Assembly (NCBI GenBank): GCA_900539095.1
Contig: UQAR01000019.1
Coordinates: 1 to 30,728 of the forward strand
DNA length: 30,728 nucleotides
Reading direction: 5' to 3'
DNA from: an uncultured Ruminococcus sp.
GTDB lineage: Bacteria > Bacillota > Clostridia > Oscillospirales > Ruminococcaceae
The notes beneath the pieces are model-generated. The model was given only the letters and a program-made list of their open reading frames with translations. It did no database searches and was not told the origin of the DNA. Made by a program: the position numbers and the translations under genes. Below, one piece after another: positions 7,572 through 15,245 of this stretch (positions within the stretch are counted from its first letter, which is position 1; the number at the start of each line of letters is the position of its first letter).

Positions 7572-8228
7572 ATGACATACAAAGAAATAAGAAAGAACAA
7601 GGAAATAAAAGCTTTTATAAAAAGAGCAGGCATAAATCTGACCTCACTGGGGTTTACTGACCATTCAGAGGTGCACACCACCCTTGTGGCAGACAGAGCG
7701 GCTGCAATACTAAAGGAGTTCGGATATGACGAGCATACCATAGAGCTTGCGAAAATAGCAGGGTATATGCACGATATCGGAAACGCTGTGAACCGTACCC
7801 ATCATGCGGAATATGGTGCTATACTGGCGAACGATATTTTAAAGGGCACTGATATGCCCCTTGAGGACAGGGTGACTGTAGTTTCCTGCATAGGCAATCA
7901 CGATGAGTCAACAGGCGGCGCAACAGACCCTGTTTCAGCGGCGGTGATAATAGGTGATAAGACGGACGTGCGAAGGAACCGTGTTTCCAATAAGGACAAG
8001 TCCTCTTTTGATATCCACGATAGGGTGAATTATGCGGTAACAGAGGCGAGCCTGAAGATAAATGCCGACAAAAAGGTCATATCGCTGAATTTGCAGATAG
8101 ACGAGAGCATCTGCACGATGTATGACTATTTCGATATCTTTTTGCAGCGTATGATAATGTGCAGAGGTGCAGCAGGCGTACTCGGTGCAAAGTTCAAGCT
8201 TACAGCAAACGGCAGCAAGGTGCTGTAA
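7572..8228 (+). CDS. HD-domain metal-dependent phosphohydrolase
   Basis: A 218-residue HD-superfamily protein. Metal-ligand candidates are His31 or His35, the HD pair His67-Asp68 (GYMHDIGN), His77/His78, His110 (IGNHDE) and Asp129. Such proteins usually hydrolyse phosphoester bonds of nucleotides or signalling nucleotides; the substrate here cannot be told. I start at the ATG at 7572, which has a GGGAG ribosome site; a 23-codon upstream extension in the same frame runs into the repeat element and lacks a site. The gene converges with glnB and ends in a shared terminator. Confidence 0.82.
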   Translation: MTYKEIRKNKEIKAFIKRAGINLTSLGFTDHSEVHTTLVADRAAAILKEFGYDEHTIELAKIAGYMHDIGNAVNRTHHAEYGAILANDILKGTDMPLEDRVTVVSCIGNHDESTGGATDPVSAAVIIGDKTDVRRNRVSNKDKSSFDIHDRVNYAVTEASLKINADKKVISLNLQIDESICTMYDYFDIFLQRMIMCRGAAGVLGAKFKLTANGSKVL

Positions 8229-8237
8229 ATATCATAA

Positions 8238-8272
8238 AAAAAGCTCTGCTTGGAAACAGCAGAGCCTTTTTT
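8238..8272. terminator. Bidirectional terminator between HD-domain gene and glnB
   Basis: GCTCTGCT (8243-8250) pairs with AGCAGAGC (8258-8265). T-runs follow on the plus strand, and A-runs precede it that serve as T-runs on the minus strand. Confidence 0.9.
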
Positions 8273-8656
8273 CTAGTCTTTCGGGGATTGTACCGCATCG
8301 TAGCCGGTTTCGCCGGTCCTTATTTTTACCGCCTGACGAATGTAATAGCTGAATATCTTGCCGTCGCCCGGGTTTCCGGTGTAGGCGGCTTTTTTTATCG
8401 CCTCGATAGTTCTTTCTTCCCATTCCTCAGAGGAAACGACTATCTCAAATTTTATCTTAGGCAGTACCTGAATGTCTACCTTCTGTCCTCTGACATACTC
8501 TGACATTCCACGCTGCACGCCGCAGCCCACTACCTGATATACTGTTATTCCGTTTACGCCTATCTCGGAAAGTGCGTCCTTTACGTCCTGATAAGCCTCT
8601 TCTCTTACGATAGCCTCGATCTTTATGAGCGTCGAGGAGTTTTCGCTGTTTGCCAT
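8273..8656 (-). CDS. glnB: PII-family nitrogen regulatory protein
   Basis: A 127-residue PII signal protein. PII trimers sense 2-oxoglutarate and ATP/ADP and gate the neighbouring ammonium channel. The core begins LIKIEAIVR, the T-loop is CGVQRGMSEYVRGQKV, and the nucleotide-binding segment GDGKIFSY follows. In enterobacterial PII the uridylylated Tyr lies immediately before RG; here that place is Val55 and the Tyr is one position earlier (Tyr54), so uridylylation is doubtful. I use the ATG at 8656, with GGGGTG as its ribosome site; a GTG three codons upstream is the alternative. It follows amt by 26 bp in one operon. Confidence 0.93.
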   Translation of the reverse strand: MANSENSSTLIKIEAIVREEAYQDVKDALSEIGVNGITVYQVVGCGVQRGMSEYVRGQKVDIQVLPKIKFEIVVSSEEWEERTIEAIKKAAYTGNPGDGKIFSYYIRQAVKIRTGETGYDAVQSPKD

Positions 8657-8682
8657 TTCAAACACCCCATTCCAATTTGTGA

Positions 8683-9921
8683 TTATTCAAGTCCGTTGAA
8701 TGACGGATAAGCTGTTTCGCCGTGCTGAGTGATGTCAAGACCGAGCATTTCGTCCTTGGCGTCAACTCTTATCTTGCCTGTGATAAGTCTTGTTATGCCG
8801 TAGCATACCAGCGTGCCTGCCACTGCGATAACGACTGTTATGCCGATACCGGCTGCCTGTGCACCGAACTGTGCCCAGTCGCCGTATATCGCACCGTCAT
8901 AGCCGCCCACAGACGCCTTTGCGAAGATACCGGTGAGAAGTCCGCCCCAGATACCGCCTGTGCCATGACAGCTGAAAGCGTCAAGTGCGTCGTCAAAGCC
9001 GAATTTTCTCTTGCCGTAGGATATCATGATAAAGCATACAGGGCTTGTTGTAAGACCTATTATTATAGCTGCCCATACCGGTACAAAGCCTGCACCTGGA
9101 GTTATGCCTACCAGTCCTGCGACAACGCCTGTGCACGCACCGATAAGTGTAGGCTTTTTGTTTTTGATAATATCACAGAGCATCCATGAGAGAAGTGCTG
9201 CCGCAGCAGACGCAGCCGTTGTGATGAACGCATGAGCTGCCTGACCGTTTGCGGCAAGTGCTGAACCTGCGTTGAATCCGAACCAGCCGAACATCAGCAG
9301 TGACGCACCAATCATTACTGTTGGTATGTTGTGGATACGGTAAGCTGCGTGGTCATAATCCTTTCTCTTGCCAAGGAGGATACAAAGAACAAGTGCCGAA
9401 ACGCCTGAGCTTATGTGAACAACATCTCCGCCTGCAAAGTCAAGAGCACCGATTCCGTCAAGACCGAGAACGCCGCCCTTTGCCCATACCATGTGAGCAA
9501 GAGGATAATATACAACTACCGACCACAGCACAATGAAAACAAACAGTGATTTGAATTTCATTCTGCCTGCCACTGCACCGGTGATAAGTGCAGGAGTGAT
9601 GATAGCGAACATCATCTGGAAACAGCAGAACACCATGTTTGGTATGCTTGCACCGTCTGTGTAGCCTTTGGCAAGGGAAACGCCCTCAAGTCCAAGCCAT
9701 TTAAAGCTGCCGATAATGCCGTTGTCTGTTGGTGCAAATGCCAGTGAGTAGCCGAAGAGCACCCACATCACAATGCCTGTTCCAATGATGAAAAATGAAG
9801 TCATCATTGTGTTTACTGTGTTTTTCTTTCTAACAAGACCGCCGTAAAAGCAAGCCAGCCCCGGCGTCATAAAGAACACCAGTGCCGAGCATATAAGCAT
9901 AAATCCTATATCCGCATTCAT
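8683..9921 (-). CDS. amt: Ammonium transporter (Amt/MEP/Rh family)
   Basis: A 412-residue membrane channel for ammonium uptake with about 11 hydrophobic segments. The N-terminal MTPGLACFYGGLVRKKN segment and DFAGG (161-165) are family signatures. The twin pore histidines are His169 (DVVHISSG) and His319 (FSCHGTGG). The ATG is preceded by GGGAGG. The PII gene follows directly, and the PII T-loop would be expected to plug the pore when nitrogen is ample. Its 165-base leader carries a terminator and a competing hairpin, so expression is probably attenuated by an unknown signal. Confidence 0.96.
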   Translation of the reverse strand: MNADIGFMLICSALVFFMTPGLACFYGGLVRKKNTVNTMMTSFFIIGTGIVMWVLFGYSLAFAPTDNGIIGSFKWLGLEGVSLAKGYTDGASIPNMVFCCFQMMFAIITPALITGAVAGRMKFKSLFVFIVLWSVVVYYPLAHMVWAKGGVLGLDGIGALDFAGGDVVHISSGVSALVLCILLGKRKDYDHAAYRIHNIPTVMIGASLLMFGWFGFNAGSALAANGQAAHAFITTAASAAAALLSWMLCDIIKNKKPTLIGACTGVVAGLVGITPGAGFVPVWAAIIIGLTTSPVCFIMISYGKRKFGFDDALDAFSCHGTGGIWGGLLTGIFAKASVGGYDGAIYGDWAQFGAQAAGIGITVVIAVAGTLVCYGITRLITGKIRVDAKDEMLGLDITQHGETAYPSFNGLE

Positions 9922-9975
9922 TGTGTTTTCCTCCCAAGCTTATAAAAAATAGTGCGAAAACTGAAAATGAGCAAT

Positions 9976-10027
9976 AAAAAAAGTCCACCTCAGCACTTGC
10001 ACATACTTTCGCAAGCGTTTGGTGAAC
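9976..10027 (-). terminator. Leader terminator (attenuator) of amt-glnB
   Basis: On the minus strand GTTCACC (10027-10021) pairs with GGTGGAC (9989-9983), with an inner CGCTTGC/GCAAGTG helix, then seven T (9982-9976). It lies about 55 bases before the amt start, inside the transcript made from the promoter at 10093-10121, so it must be bypassed for expression. Confidence 0.8.
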
Positions 10028-10078
10028 ATCATCGTTCATTGATATCAAATTGTGTTTTATTTTTCCGGATAATAAAAC
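10023..10078 (-). promoter_or_regulatory. Candidate two-hairpin antiterminator in amt leader
   Basis: Hairpin 1 is GTTTTATT/AATAAAAC (10078-10054) with a 9-base loop. Hairpin 2 is TGAAC-GATGAT-GTTCA (10038-10023), a 5-bp stem with a six-base loop. The 3' arm of hairpin 2 is shared with the 5' arm of the terminator, so the two are mutually exclusive. Two small hairpins, one with a hexaloop, before a terminator resemble ANTAR-protein targets, but the expected A1/G4 loop pattern is not met cleanly. The regulator is unknown. Confidence 0.5.
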
Positions 10079-10092
10079 TTATAACATAATAT

Positions 10093-10121
10093 ATTATATT
10101 CGCAGCCATAGGATTTGTCAA
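10093..10121 (-). promoter_or_regulatory. Promoter of amt-glnB
   Basis: TTGACA (10121-10116) and TATAAT (10098-10093) on the minus strand with a 17-bp spacer. Transcription starts near 10086 and gives a leader of about 165 bases. Confidence 0.9.
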
Positions 10122-10181
10122 GGATTTTGTCATCATCTTTATGATCTTCGTGAACTTAGACAACATATGCAAATATTAATA

Positions 10182-10219
10182 AAGCGGGATTTGTGCATTA
10201 TGCCGCACATTTCCCGCTT
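10182..10219 (-). terminator. Terminator after the GH25 gene
   Basis: AAGCGGGA (10182-10189) pairs with TCCCGCTT (10212-10219), with an inner GTGC/GCAC. On the minus strand a T-rich but interrupted stretch (TTTATTAATATTT) follows. Confidence 0.7.
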
Positions 10220-10229
10220 ATATATTGTG

Positions 10230-11849
10230 TTATTTTACTGTTTTGTTTGTATACTTTCCGTAGTAGATAGTGCCCTTATAGTTTCTGCGTGCTCTTATCC
10301 TGAATTTATAAGACTTGTGTCTGTTAAGACCCTTTGCAGTGTAGGAAGTCTTTGAGGTTGTGGTGAGCTTTTTCCACTTGCTGCCCGACTTTATGTAGAC
10401 CTCATAGCTTGTAGCCTTTGATACTTTTCCCCATGTGAACTTCACTGTGCTGCCTGAACGTTTTGCAGACTTTATGGAAACTGATCCGGGAAGAGTGCAG
10501 ACTGTGAGCTGAACAGGCTTGCTGTACTGTATAACATTGTCGCTCACATAGTATGCCTGAACTCTGTATCTGTACATAGTTCCGGCAGCTTTTTTATAGT
10601 TTGTATATGTGAGGAAAGTGGTGTTGCCAAGCTTTTTGTAGTTGTTGCCCTTGCCTGTCCACTGTGTTATGGTGTATCCGGCAGCACCGCTTGCAGCCTT
10701 CCATGTGAAAGTATTGGAGCTTGTGGTGTTGGACTTTGATTTAAGGCTTGTAGGTGCGTTGGCGGAGCTTATGGTGATAGTCTTTGCCGAGTAATTTCCG
10801 CAGTATGCAGCACCGTTGTAGTTTCTTATGGCTCTTACTCTGAAATAATATGTGCCGCCGTCAGAAAGCGAGCCGACTGTGTAGGTTTTCTTTGAAGTAG
10901 TGCCAAGGGTTTTCCATGTGCCATTCGAGTACATATCCACCTGATAGGAATTAGCCTTTGATACCTTGTTCCAGTTCAGGGTAACTGAATTTACGTTTGT
11001 GCTGCAAACGGTGAAAGAAACATTTGCAGGGAGCGTGCAGGTAGACATAACGTCAGAGTATGCACCTGTGATACATTCGCCTGTTGAGTCGTTGAAAGCT
11101 CTCACCTTGTATTTACGCATCGTGCCTGAGCTTTTTCCTGAGTTCGTAAAGCTTGTGGACTTAACTGAGCCAAGATAAGCATAATCATCGTTCTTGCCTG
11201 TCCACTGATATACCTCATAGCCTGTTGCGTTCGCAACTGCATTCCAGCTTAAAGTGTTGGAGGAAGATGTGTTTGAAACGCTGTAAAGTCCAGTGACTTT
11301 GTTTGGTATATCGGCAACAACTGCGTTTACATATGTGCAGTCGCCATAATAGTAATTGCCGCCATAGTATCTTCTCGGCATTACTCTGAAATAATTAGTT
11401 CCGCTCTCGGTTATCCCGCTAACTGTATAGGACAGATTTGTTGTGGAATTTATAGTTTTCCATGCACCGTTCTCGTAATGCTCAACAAGGTAGTCTGTCG
11501 CTTTTGAAACTGCTGACCAGTTAAGGGTAACAGAAGTTCCGCTTGCATATGCTCCTATCCATGAGATACGGTCAGGCAATGTGCAGGTCGCCAGAATGTT
11601 GGAGAACGAACCGTATACACACTGTCCTGATGCGTCGCTGTAGGCTCTTACCTTGTATTTACGCATTGTGCCTGAGCCTTTTCCTGAGTTTGTGAAAACA
11701 GATTCCGTGGTAGTGCCGATAAGGTTGTATTTATCACCTGTGCCTGACCACTGCCATACTTCATAGCCTGTGGCGTCAGAACTTGGGTTCCACGCAATGG
11801 TATTGGAGCTTGTTGTATTTGATACTGAGATAAGGTCAGATACCCAAAG
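10230..11849 (-). repeat. In-gene tandem A-B FN3 module repeats (three dimers)
   Basis: Each dimer is about 180 codons. A modules share SNTTSSNT, GYEV, GTM(R/Y) and KVRA; B modules share VTLNW, VSKA, Y(S/E)NG-WK and YFRV. The alternation implies duplication of a two-module unit rather than of single modules. Confidence 0.8.
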
Positions 11850-12755
11850 CGGCTGCTCGTCTGCATACCATACGTTCACGTCAGTATAGGCAGGAATACC
11901 TGAAACAGTTCCGCTGCCTGAATACTGCCACATATCCATTCTTCCGTCATAGTTCGTGTTCTTGGTATAGTGTGCCAGCCAGATAGGATATTTCTGTCCC
12001 AGTGCAGCACCGTCTATGTAGTAGTTGAGCCATGTGTAGTTCGCATAAACACCTGCACTGTAGCCCGATTTTATTATGGTATCACAGAAGGCATTGCAAA
12101 GTGCAGTTTTCTGAGCCTTTGAAAGCCCTGCATTGTCAAGTCTGCCTGTGTCATAGTCAACTGATTCGATATCGTAATAAACAGGCATTTGCAAATTATA
12201 TCCCTTTATCCTGTCAAGCACGAAATTCGCCTCGGCAACTGCCTCCGCTGTATTTATCGCCTGAGTGTAGAAATAAACGCCCACTTTAAGACCTGCTTTT
12301 GTCGCACCGTCAAGATAAGTCTTGAACCTTGGGTCCTCCACAAGCGTTCCGCTTTTTCCATAGCCACGGTAGCCCACTCTTATGATAACAAATTCAACGC
12401 CGCTGTTTTTGACCTTTGTCCAGTCGATATTGCCCTGATAGTAAGAAACGTCGATGCCATAGACCTTTGAAATGCCGTTGAATCTGCTCTGATGAGTCAA
12501 ACTTTCCGCACCCCACAGGGCAGACATTGTTCTTACTCCGTTTTGCAGATTGTTTTCAAGATATTTGAGATATGACGGATCGTCCTCCGTGACAGGCTCA
12601 ACAAGACCATTGTCTGTTGTCACCTCTGTGACGGTGTATCCCTCAGGTCGCTTTATCTGAATATCGCTGCCCTCCGCCGCATAAACGAACGGCACAGACT
12701 GAGAAAGAATTGCCGCTGACAAAACTACACCCGTCAGTTTAGGAAAAAACTTCAT
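10230..12755 (-). CDS. Secreted GH25 muramidase with six FN3-like repeats
   Basis: An 841-residue exported protein. Residues 1-27 are a signal peptide ending VYA. Residues about 98-300 are a GH25 (Chalaropsis-type lysozyme) domain: YGIDVSYYQG with Asp102, and the catalytic YYDIES with Asp195 and Glu197, ending in MWQYSGSGTVSG and a TDVN motif. It should cleave the MurNAc-GlcNAc bond of peptidoglycan. Residues 303-841 are six fibronectin-III-like modules in strict alternation of two types, A (303-397, 488-579, 670-759) and B (398-487, 580-669, 760-841). The gene has its own strong promoter. No sorting signal or transmembrane anchor is seen at the C-terminus, so it is probably released or held by the repeats. 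Confidence 0.93.
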   Translation of the reverse strand: MKFFPKLTGVVLSAAILSQSVPFVYAAEGSDIQIKRPEGYTVTEVTTDNGLVEPVTEDDPSYLKYLENNLQNGVRTMSALWGAESLTHQSRFNGISKVYGIDVSYYQGNIDWTKVKNSGVEFVIIRVGYRGYGKSGTLVEDPRFKTYLDGATKAGLKVGVYFYTQAINTAEAVAEANFVLDRIKGYNLQMPVYYDIESVDYDTGRLDNAGLSKAQKTALCNAFCDTIIKSGYSAGVYANYTWLNYYIDGAALGQKYPIWLAHYTKNTNYDGRMDMWQYSGSGTVSGIPAYTDVNVWYADEQPLWVSDLISVSNTTSSNTIAWNPSSDATGYEVWQWSGTGDKYNLIGTTTESVFTNSGKGSGTMRKYKVRAYSDASGQCVYGSFSNILATCTLPDRISWIGAYASGTSVTLNWSAVSKATDYLVEHYENGAWKTINSTTNLSYTVSGITESGTNYFRVMPRRYYGGNYYYGDCTYVNAVVADIPNKVTGLYSVSNTSSSNTLSWNAVANATGYEVYQWTGKNDDYAYLGSVKSTSFTNSGKSSGTMRKYKVRAFNDSTGECITGAYSDVMSTCTLPANVSFTVCSTNVNSVTLNWNKVSKANSYQVDMYSNGTWKTLGTTSKKTYTVGSLSDGGTYYFRVRAIRNYNGAAYCGNYSAKTITISSANAPTSLKSKSNTTSSNTFTWKAASGAAGYTITQWTGKGNNYKKLGNTTFLTYTNYKKAAGTMYRYRVQAYYVSDNVIQYSKPVQLTVCTLPGSVSIKSAKRSGSTVKFTWGKVSKATSYEVYIKSGSKWKKLTTTSKTSYTAKGLNRHKSYKFRIRARRNYKGTIYYGKYTNKTVK

Positions 12756-12777
12756 AATATCCTCCCATTAAAACTAT

Positions 12778-12859
12778 GGCAGAAGTTCCATCTTTCTGCC
12801 TTTTACAACTAACATTTTTACACATCCTTTATTATAGCCCTTTTTCACCATATTGTCAA
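12778..12859 (-). promoter_or_regulatory. Promoter and leader hairpin of the GH25 gene
   Basis: On the minus strand TTGACA (12859-12854) and TATAAT (12836-12831) are 17 bp apart. The transcript then carries a GGCAGAA/TTCTGCC hairpin (12800-12778) shortly before the GGGAGG ribosome site. In the gap 12860-13107 I see AT-rich DNA and no second well-formed promoter for the plus-strand gene. Confidence 0.85.
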
Positions 12860-13107
12860 ATGCAAACACATACATAAAAATGCAGTTATGGCATTAAAAG
12901 ATAATATTTTGACCGTAAAGCTACCCTATATGGCATAAAAAGCAAATAAAGATGTTCACATTACACAAGAAATACTTTGAAATTTTGTGTGTTATGATAT
13001 GCCGAAAATGGCACTGAAAGGAACATATCCTGAGAATAATCAGCATTTCAGGCGGCATAATAATGGTGCGGACATGACCGCAAATAATGAAGAAGGAGCA
13101 ACATATT

Positions 13108-14439
13108 ATGGATATATCAAGACGAAACGCTGTCAGGATAATATCTTTTGCGGCGGCGTTGATAGGCGTGCTGGCGGTGAGAGATATTCAGCTTATGAAC
13201 AGTGCGGAGAAGGCAGTGCGTTCGGTGAATTACACATATTCAAGGGCAATGGGCGATCTTTGCGACGCCGTTGAGAACGTGAGCGATACCCTTGAAAAGG
13301 AGCTTTATGCAGGCTCAGGGAAAATGCACCAGTCGCTTGCGGTGAAACTTTACCGTGAGGCTGCCTCTGCAAAGGCGGCACTTGCCCAGCTGCCTGTGGA
13401 GGAGTTGCAGCTTGAAAACACCTATAAATTTCTTTCTCAGGTAGGAAACTATTCCATGGCGGTGAGCGAAAAGCTTATGAACGGCGAGGAGATATCACAG
13501 GAAGAGTATGAGAACATTTCCTCCCTTTATGACTTTTCAAAGGAACTTTCACAGGATATGTGGGAGCTTGAAAGCTCTGTGAGCAGCGGCGAGATATCTC
13601 TGACGGAAACAGGCTCTCAGCAGGGCGAACCACCTACGGTAACAGAGGGTTTTTCAGACTTTGAGGGCAGCTTTGAGGATTATCCGAGCCTTATTTATGA
13701 CGGTCCATTCTCTGACAATATCCTTGAAAGAACTCCACGCATGACAAGCTCTGCACAGACTGTGTCACAGACAAAGGCACTTGAACGCTGCTCGTTGGGA
13801 CTTAATATGAACTCAACCATTTTCACAGATATCTCAGACGTTGAGGGAAAAATGCCATGCTGGAGATTTTCAAACGATGATAAGACAATAGCCTGCGAGG
13901 TGACAAAGCAGGGCGGCTATATCTCATATTTTCTAAAGAGCCGTATATGCGAAAGCACTGAGCTTTCAAACGAGCAGGGCGTAAAGGCTGCGGAGGAGTT
14001 CCTTGACGATCTTGGTATCCTGTCCATGAAAACCACCTATTATGAAAATATCGACAACGTTCTCACAGTGAATTTCGCTTATGAGGATCTTGACGTGTGC
14101 TGTTATACTGACCTTATAAAGGTGTCGGTAGCAATGGACGACGGTGAGATACTTGGCTTTGACGCAAAGGGCTTTTTGGTGAACCATTATGACAGAGATA
14201 TCCCCGAGGCGGAGATATCACAAAGCCGTGCACGAGAAAGCGTTTCACCACGCCTTGAGATAGTTTCAGGCAGGCTTGCACTTATCCCTACGGACGGCTT
14301 GGAAGAAAAGCTGTGCTATGAGTTTAGGTGCAGGGCAGAGAACGGCAGAAACGTGCTTGTGTATATAAATGCACAAACTGCGGAGGAAGAGCAGATACTC
14401 ATTCTTGTGGAAAGCAAGTCAGGCACGCTGACTGTATAA
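13108..14439 (+). CDS. YpeB-like germination protein
   Basis: A 443-residue protein with an N-terminal membrane anchor (about residues 8-25, IISFAAALIGVLAV), a helical domain starting NYTYSRAMGDLCDAVEN that resembles YpeB, and a C-terminal part (about 290-443) consistent with PepSY-type domains. In Bacillus, YpeB is made in the forespore and is needed for stable SleB, a cortex-lytic enzyme. Length matches YpeB. I start at the ATG at 13108, which has AAGGAG 10 bases upstream; an earlier in-frame ATG at 13087 overlaps that site. It is not adjacent to a sleB gene, but a SleB-domain protein lies 5.3 kb downstream. The family call is from pattern and length, with moderate certainty. Confidence 0.72.
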   Translation: MDISRRNAVRIISFAAALIGVLAVRDIQLMNSAEKAVRSVNYTYSRAMGDLCDAVENVSDTLEKELYAGSGKMHQSLAVKLYREAASAKAALAQLPVEELQLENTYKFLSQVGNYSMAVSEKLMNGEEISQEEYENISSLYDFSKELSQDMWELESSVSSGEISLTETGSQQGEPPTVTEGFSDFEGSFEDYPSLIYDGPFSDNILERTPRMTSSAQTVSQTKALERCSLGLNMNSTIFTDISDVEGKMPCWRFSNDDKTIACEVTKQGGYISYFLKSRICESTELSNEQGVKAAEEFLDDLGILSMKTTYYENIDNVLTVNFAYEDLDVCCYTDLIKVSVAMDDGEILGFDAKGFLVNHYDRDIPEAEISQSRARESVSPRLEIVSGRLALIPTDGLEEKLCYEFRCRAENGRNVLVYINAQTAEEEQILILVESKSGTLTV

Positions 14440-14460
14440 GGTATAAAGGAGGATAAAAAA

Positions 14461-15072
14461 ATGTCAGATTTCAGAAATTCAAAAACAAAAGATAATCTTA
14501 TGAGAGCCTTTGCGGGGGAAAGTCAAGCAAGAAACCGCTACACAATGGCGGAGGAAAAAGCAAGACAGCAAAAGCTGTATGTGCTTGCCAACCTGTTCAA
14601 ATTCACTGCCGATCAGGAGAAAGTCCACGCAAAAATATTCTATGAGCATCTTAAAGAGCTGTCAGGGGAGAGCGTGTTCGTTGACGGCGGTTATCCAGTG
14701 GATATCTCAGAGGATATGTGCACGCTGCTTGGTATGGCAGACCATAACGAGCATCAGGAATCCGATGATGTTTATCCCACATTTGCTGATGTTGCAAGAC
14801 AGGAGGGCTATGGAAAGATAGCTCAGGACTTCACCAATATCGCAAAAATAGAAGATGTCCACGGCAAGCGTTTCGCAGCTTTTGGCAAACTGATGAAAGA
14901 GGGAAAGCTGTTCTCTTCCTCCCAGTCTGAAACGTGGGTGTGCCTTAACTGCGGATATATCATGGAGGGCACGCAAGCCCCTGAAAAGTGCCCGGTCTGC
15001 GGAGAGGCTCAGGGATATTATATCAGACTGTCAATGGCGTCATGGGGAAGTAATTGTAACTGCAATAAATAG
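14461..15072 (+). CDS. rbr: Rubrerythrin
   Basis: A 203-residue non-haem diiron protein that reduces hydrogen peroxide in anaerobes. The ferritin-like domain (1 to about 145) supplies Glu20 (AGES), Glu53 (DQEKVH), Glu97, Glu131 and His134. The C-terminal rubredoxin-like iron site is Cys161, Cys164, Cys177 and Cys180 (CLNCG, CPVCG). An extra tail NCNCNK adds two cysteines. AAAGGAGG precedes the ATG. It begins 21 bp after the ypeB-like gene, so the two may be co-transcribed, though the pairing has no obvious functional reason. Confidence 0.95.
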   Translation: MSDFRNSKTKDNLMRAFAGESQARNRYTMAEEKARQQKLYVLANLFKFTADQEKVHAKIFYEHLKELSGESVFVDGGYPVDISEDMCTLLGMADHNEHQESDDVYPTFADVARQEGYGKIAQDFTNIAKIEDVHGKRFAAFGKLMKEGKLFSSSQSETWVCLNCGYIMEGTQAPEKCPVCGEAQGYYIRLSMASWGSNCNCNK

Positions 15073-15079
15073 TGCTCTG

Positions 15080-15108
15080 TGCGGTGCGGCTGAAAATGCC
15101 GTGCCGCA
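15080..15108 (+). terminator. Probable terminator after rubrerythrin gene
   Basis: An 11-bp GC-rich stem pairs 15080-15090 with 15098-15108. The following TTGTGCTTTATAAAAA is a poor T-run, so termination may be partial. Confidence 0.55.
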
Positions 15109-15177
15109 TTGTGCTTTATAAAAATACATCACTGCAGGCGATACCATAATTCCTCATTCCTCACTTTACCGATTTGT

Positions 15178-15206
15178 TTGCATTATTCATAAATATATGT
15201 TATAAT
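15178..15206 (+). promoter_or_regulatory. Promoter of the cysteine desulfurase gene
   Basis: TTGCAT (15178-15183) and TATAAT (15201-15206) with a 17-bp spacer. Confidence 0.8.
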
Positions 15207-15245
15207 AAATGTAACTGCGAAAAAATACGAAAGGACTTGGAATAA

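Noticed and set aside
9830..10048. Minus-strand open frame through the amt leader and start
   Set aside because: No ribosome site precedes its ATG at about 10038, and it overlaps the amt coding region in another frame; a control leader peptide is not supported.
9976..10086. Glutamine riboswitch (glnA motif) before amt
   Set aside because: The diagnostic GACGGAAGUAGG-type core is absent, although the leader does carry a competing hairpin and terminator.
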